14,358 bases of DNA, from assembly GCA_030652715.1 (NCBI GenBank), contig JAUSQB010000263.1:1-14358 (forward strand), written 5' to 3'. The notes under the pieces were generated by a model. The model was not told where the DNA came from. It saw nothing but the letters and a program-made list of their open reading frames with translations, and ran no database searches. Below, in pieces: positions 14,242 to 14,358 of the stretch (positions are counted from its first letter, which is position 1; each line of letters begins with the position of its first letter). A program made the translations under genes and the position numbers. This DNA comes from Rugosibacter sp. GTDB lineage: Bacteria > Pseudomonadota > Gammaproteobacteria > Burkholderiales > Rhodocyclaceae.

Positions 14242-14358
14242 CAGCGCGTAGCCTGCATCACCCTCGGCCCCCAGCCCCAGCGGCCTTCCCATGCGCCGCG
14301 TACCATGTTGGGATACTCGGGTTTGCCCAGGCTGCCGTTGTAGCGGCCCAGCGCGCGG
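14241..14358 (-). CDS. Lytic transglycosylase (SLT domain), C-terminal end only
   Basis: Reading the minus strand from the window edge gives RALGRYNGSLGKPEYPNMV, then RGAWEGRWGWGPRVMQATR and a TGA at 14241-14243. The ARYNGSLG-x-x-x-YP motif followed by a Trp-rich end is typical of the C-terminus of SLT-domain lytic transglycosylases, which cleave peptidoglycan glycan strands in the periplasm. Only about 38 codons lie in the window; the start, signal peptide and catalytic glutamate are outside it. It is convergent with ffh, with the DUF2971-like gene in between. Confidence 0.78.
   Translation of the reverse strand, partial: RALGRYNGSLGKPEYPNMVRGAWEGRWGWGPRVMQATR

Overview
The window looks like chromosomal DNA of a betaproteobacterium, probably of the order Nitrosomonadales. 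This rests on gene neighbourhoods I recognise (fmdB-like / DUF502 / aspS / nudB, and a CcsA-like gene divergent from ffh), the moderate GC content and the protein sequences. The assignment is inference; no rRNA or other phylogenetic marker was compared.

Region 1 (1-3401, plus strand) is a tightly packed operon. It contains the 3' part of an ECF sigma factor, a small ZAS-type anti-sigma factor, a secreted cysteine-repeat precursor peptide, a DUF692 multinuclear iron oxidase, its DUF2063 partner, a DoxX-like membrane protein and a small Cys-rich CWC protein. This matches the oxazolin (HvfABC) / bufferin class of ribosomally made, post-translationally modified copper-binding peptides. The precursor has exactly six cysteines, each in an (E/D)G(K/S)CG motif behind a Sec signal peptide. 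The likely scheme is: the sigma/anti-sigma pair senses metal or redox stress and switches on the operon, DUF692 plus DUF2063 modify the cysteines, and the peptide is exported to bind copper. The extra CWC gene, overlapping the DoxX stop, is the least familiar part.

Region 2 (3376-7434, minus strand, read right to left) is an fmdB-like zinc-ribbon gene, a DUF502 membrane protein, aspS, a secreted barnase/RNase Sa-like ribonuclease, a barstar-like inhibitor and nudB. All are closely spaced or overlapping. A perfect TATAAT element lies just upstream of the first gene.

Region 3 (7513-11819, minus strand) is a CcsA-like cytochrome c assembly protein, a CNNM/CorC-type CBS-domain protein, pilC and pilD. 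The pilus ATPase gene pilB, a usual neighbour of pilC, is absent. A 16-bp perfect inverted repeat sits in the 5' part of the ccsA-like gene.

Region 4 (11860-14358) is ffh on the plus strand, then an AT-richer accessory gene (DUF2971-like) on the minus strand, then the last 38 codons of a lytic transglycosylase on the minus strand. Exact 15-bp direct repeats flank the DUF2971 gene, which suggests an inserted cassette between ffh and the transglycosylase gene. No RNA genes, CRISPR arrays, transposases or long gene-free stretches were seen.
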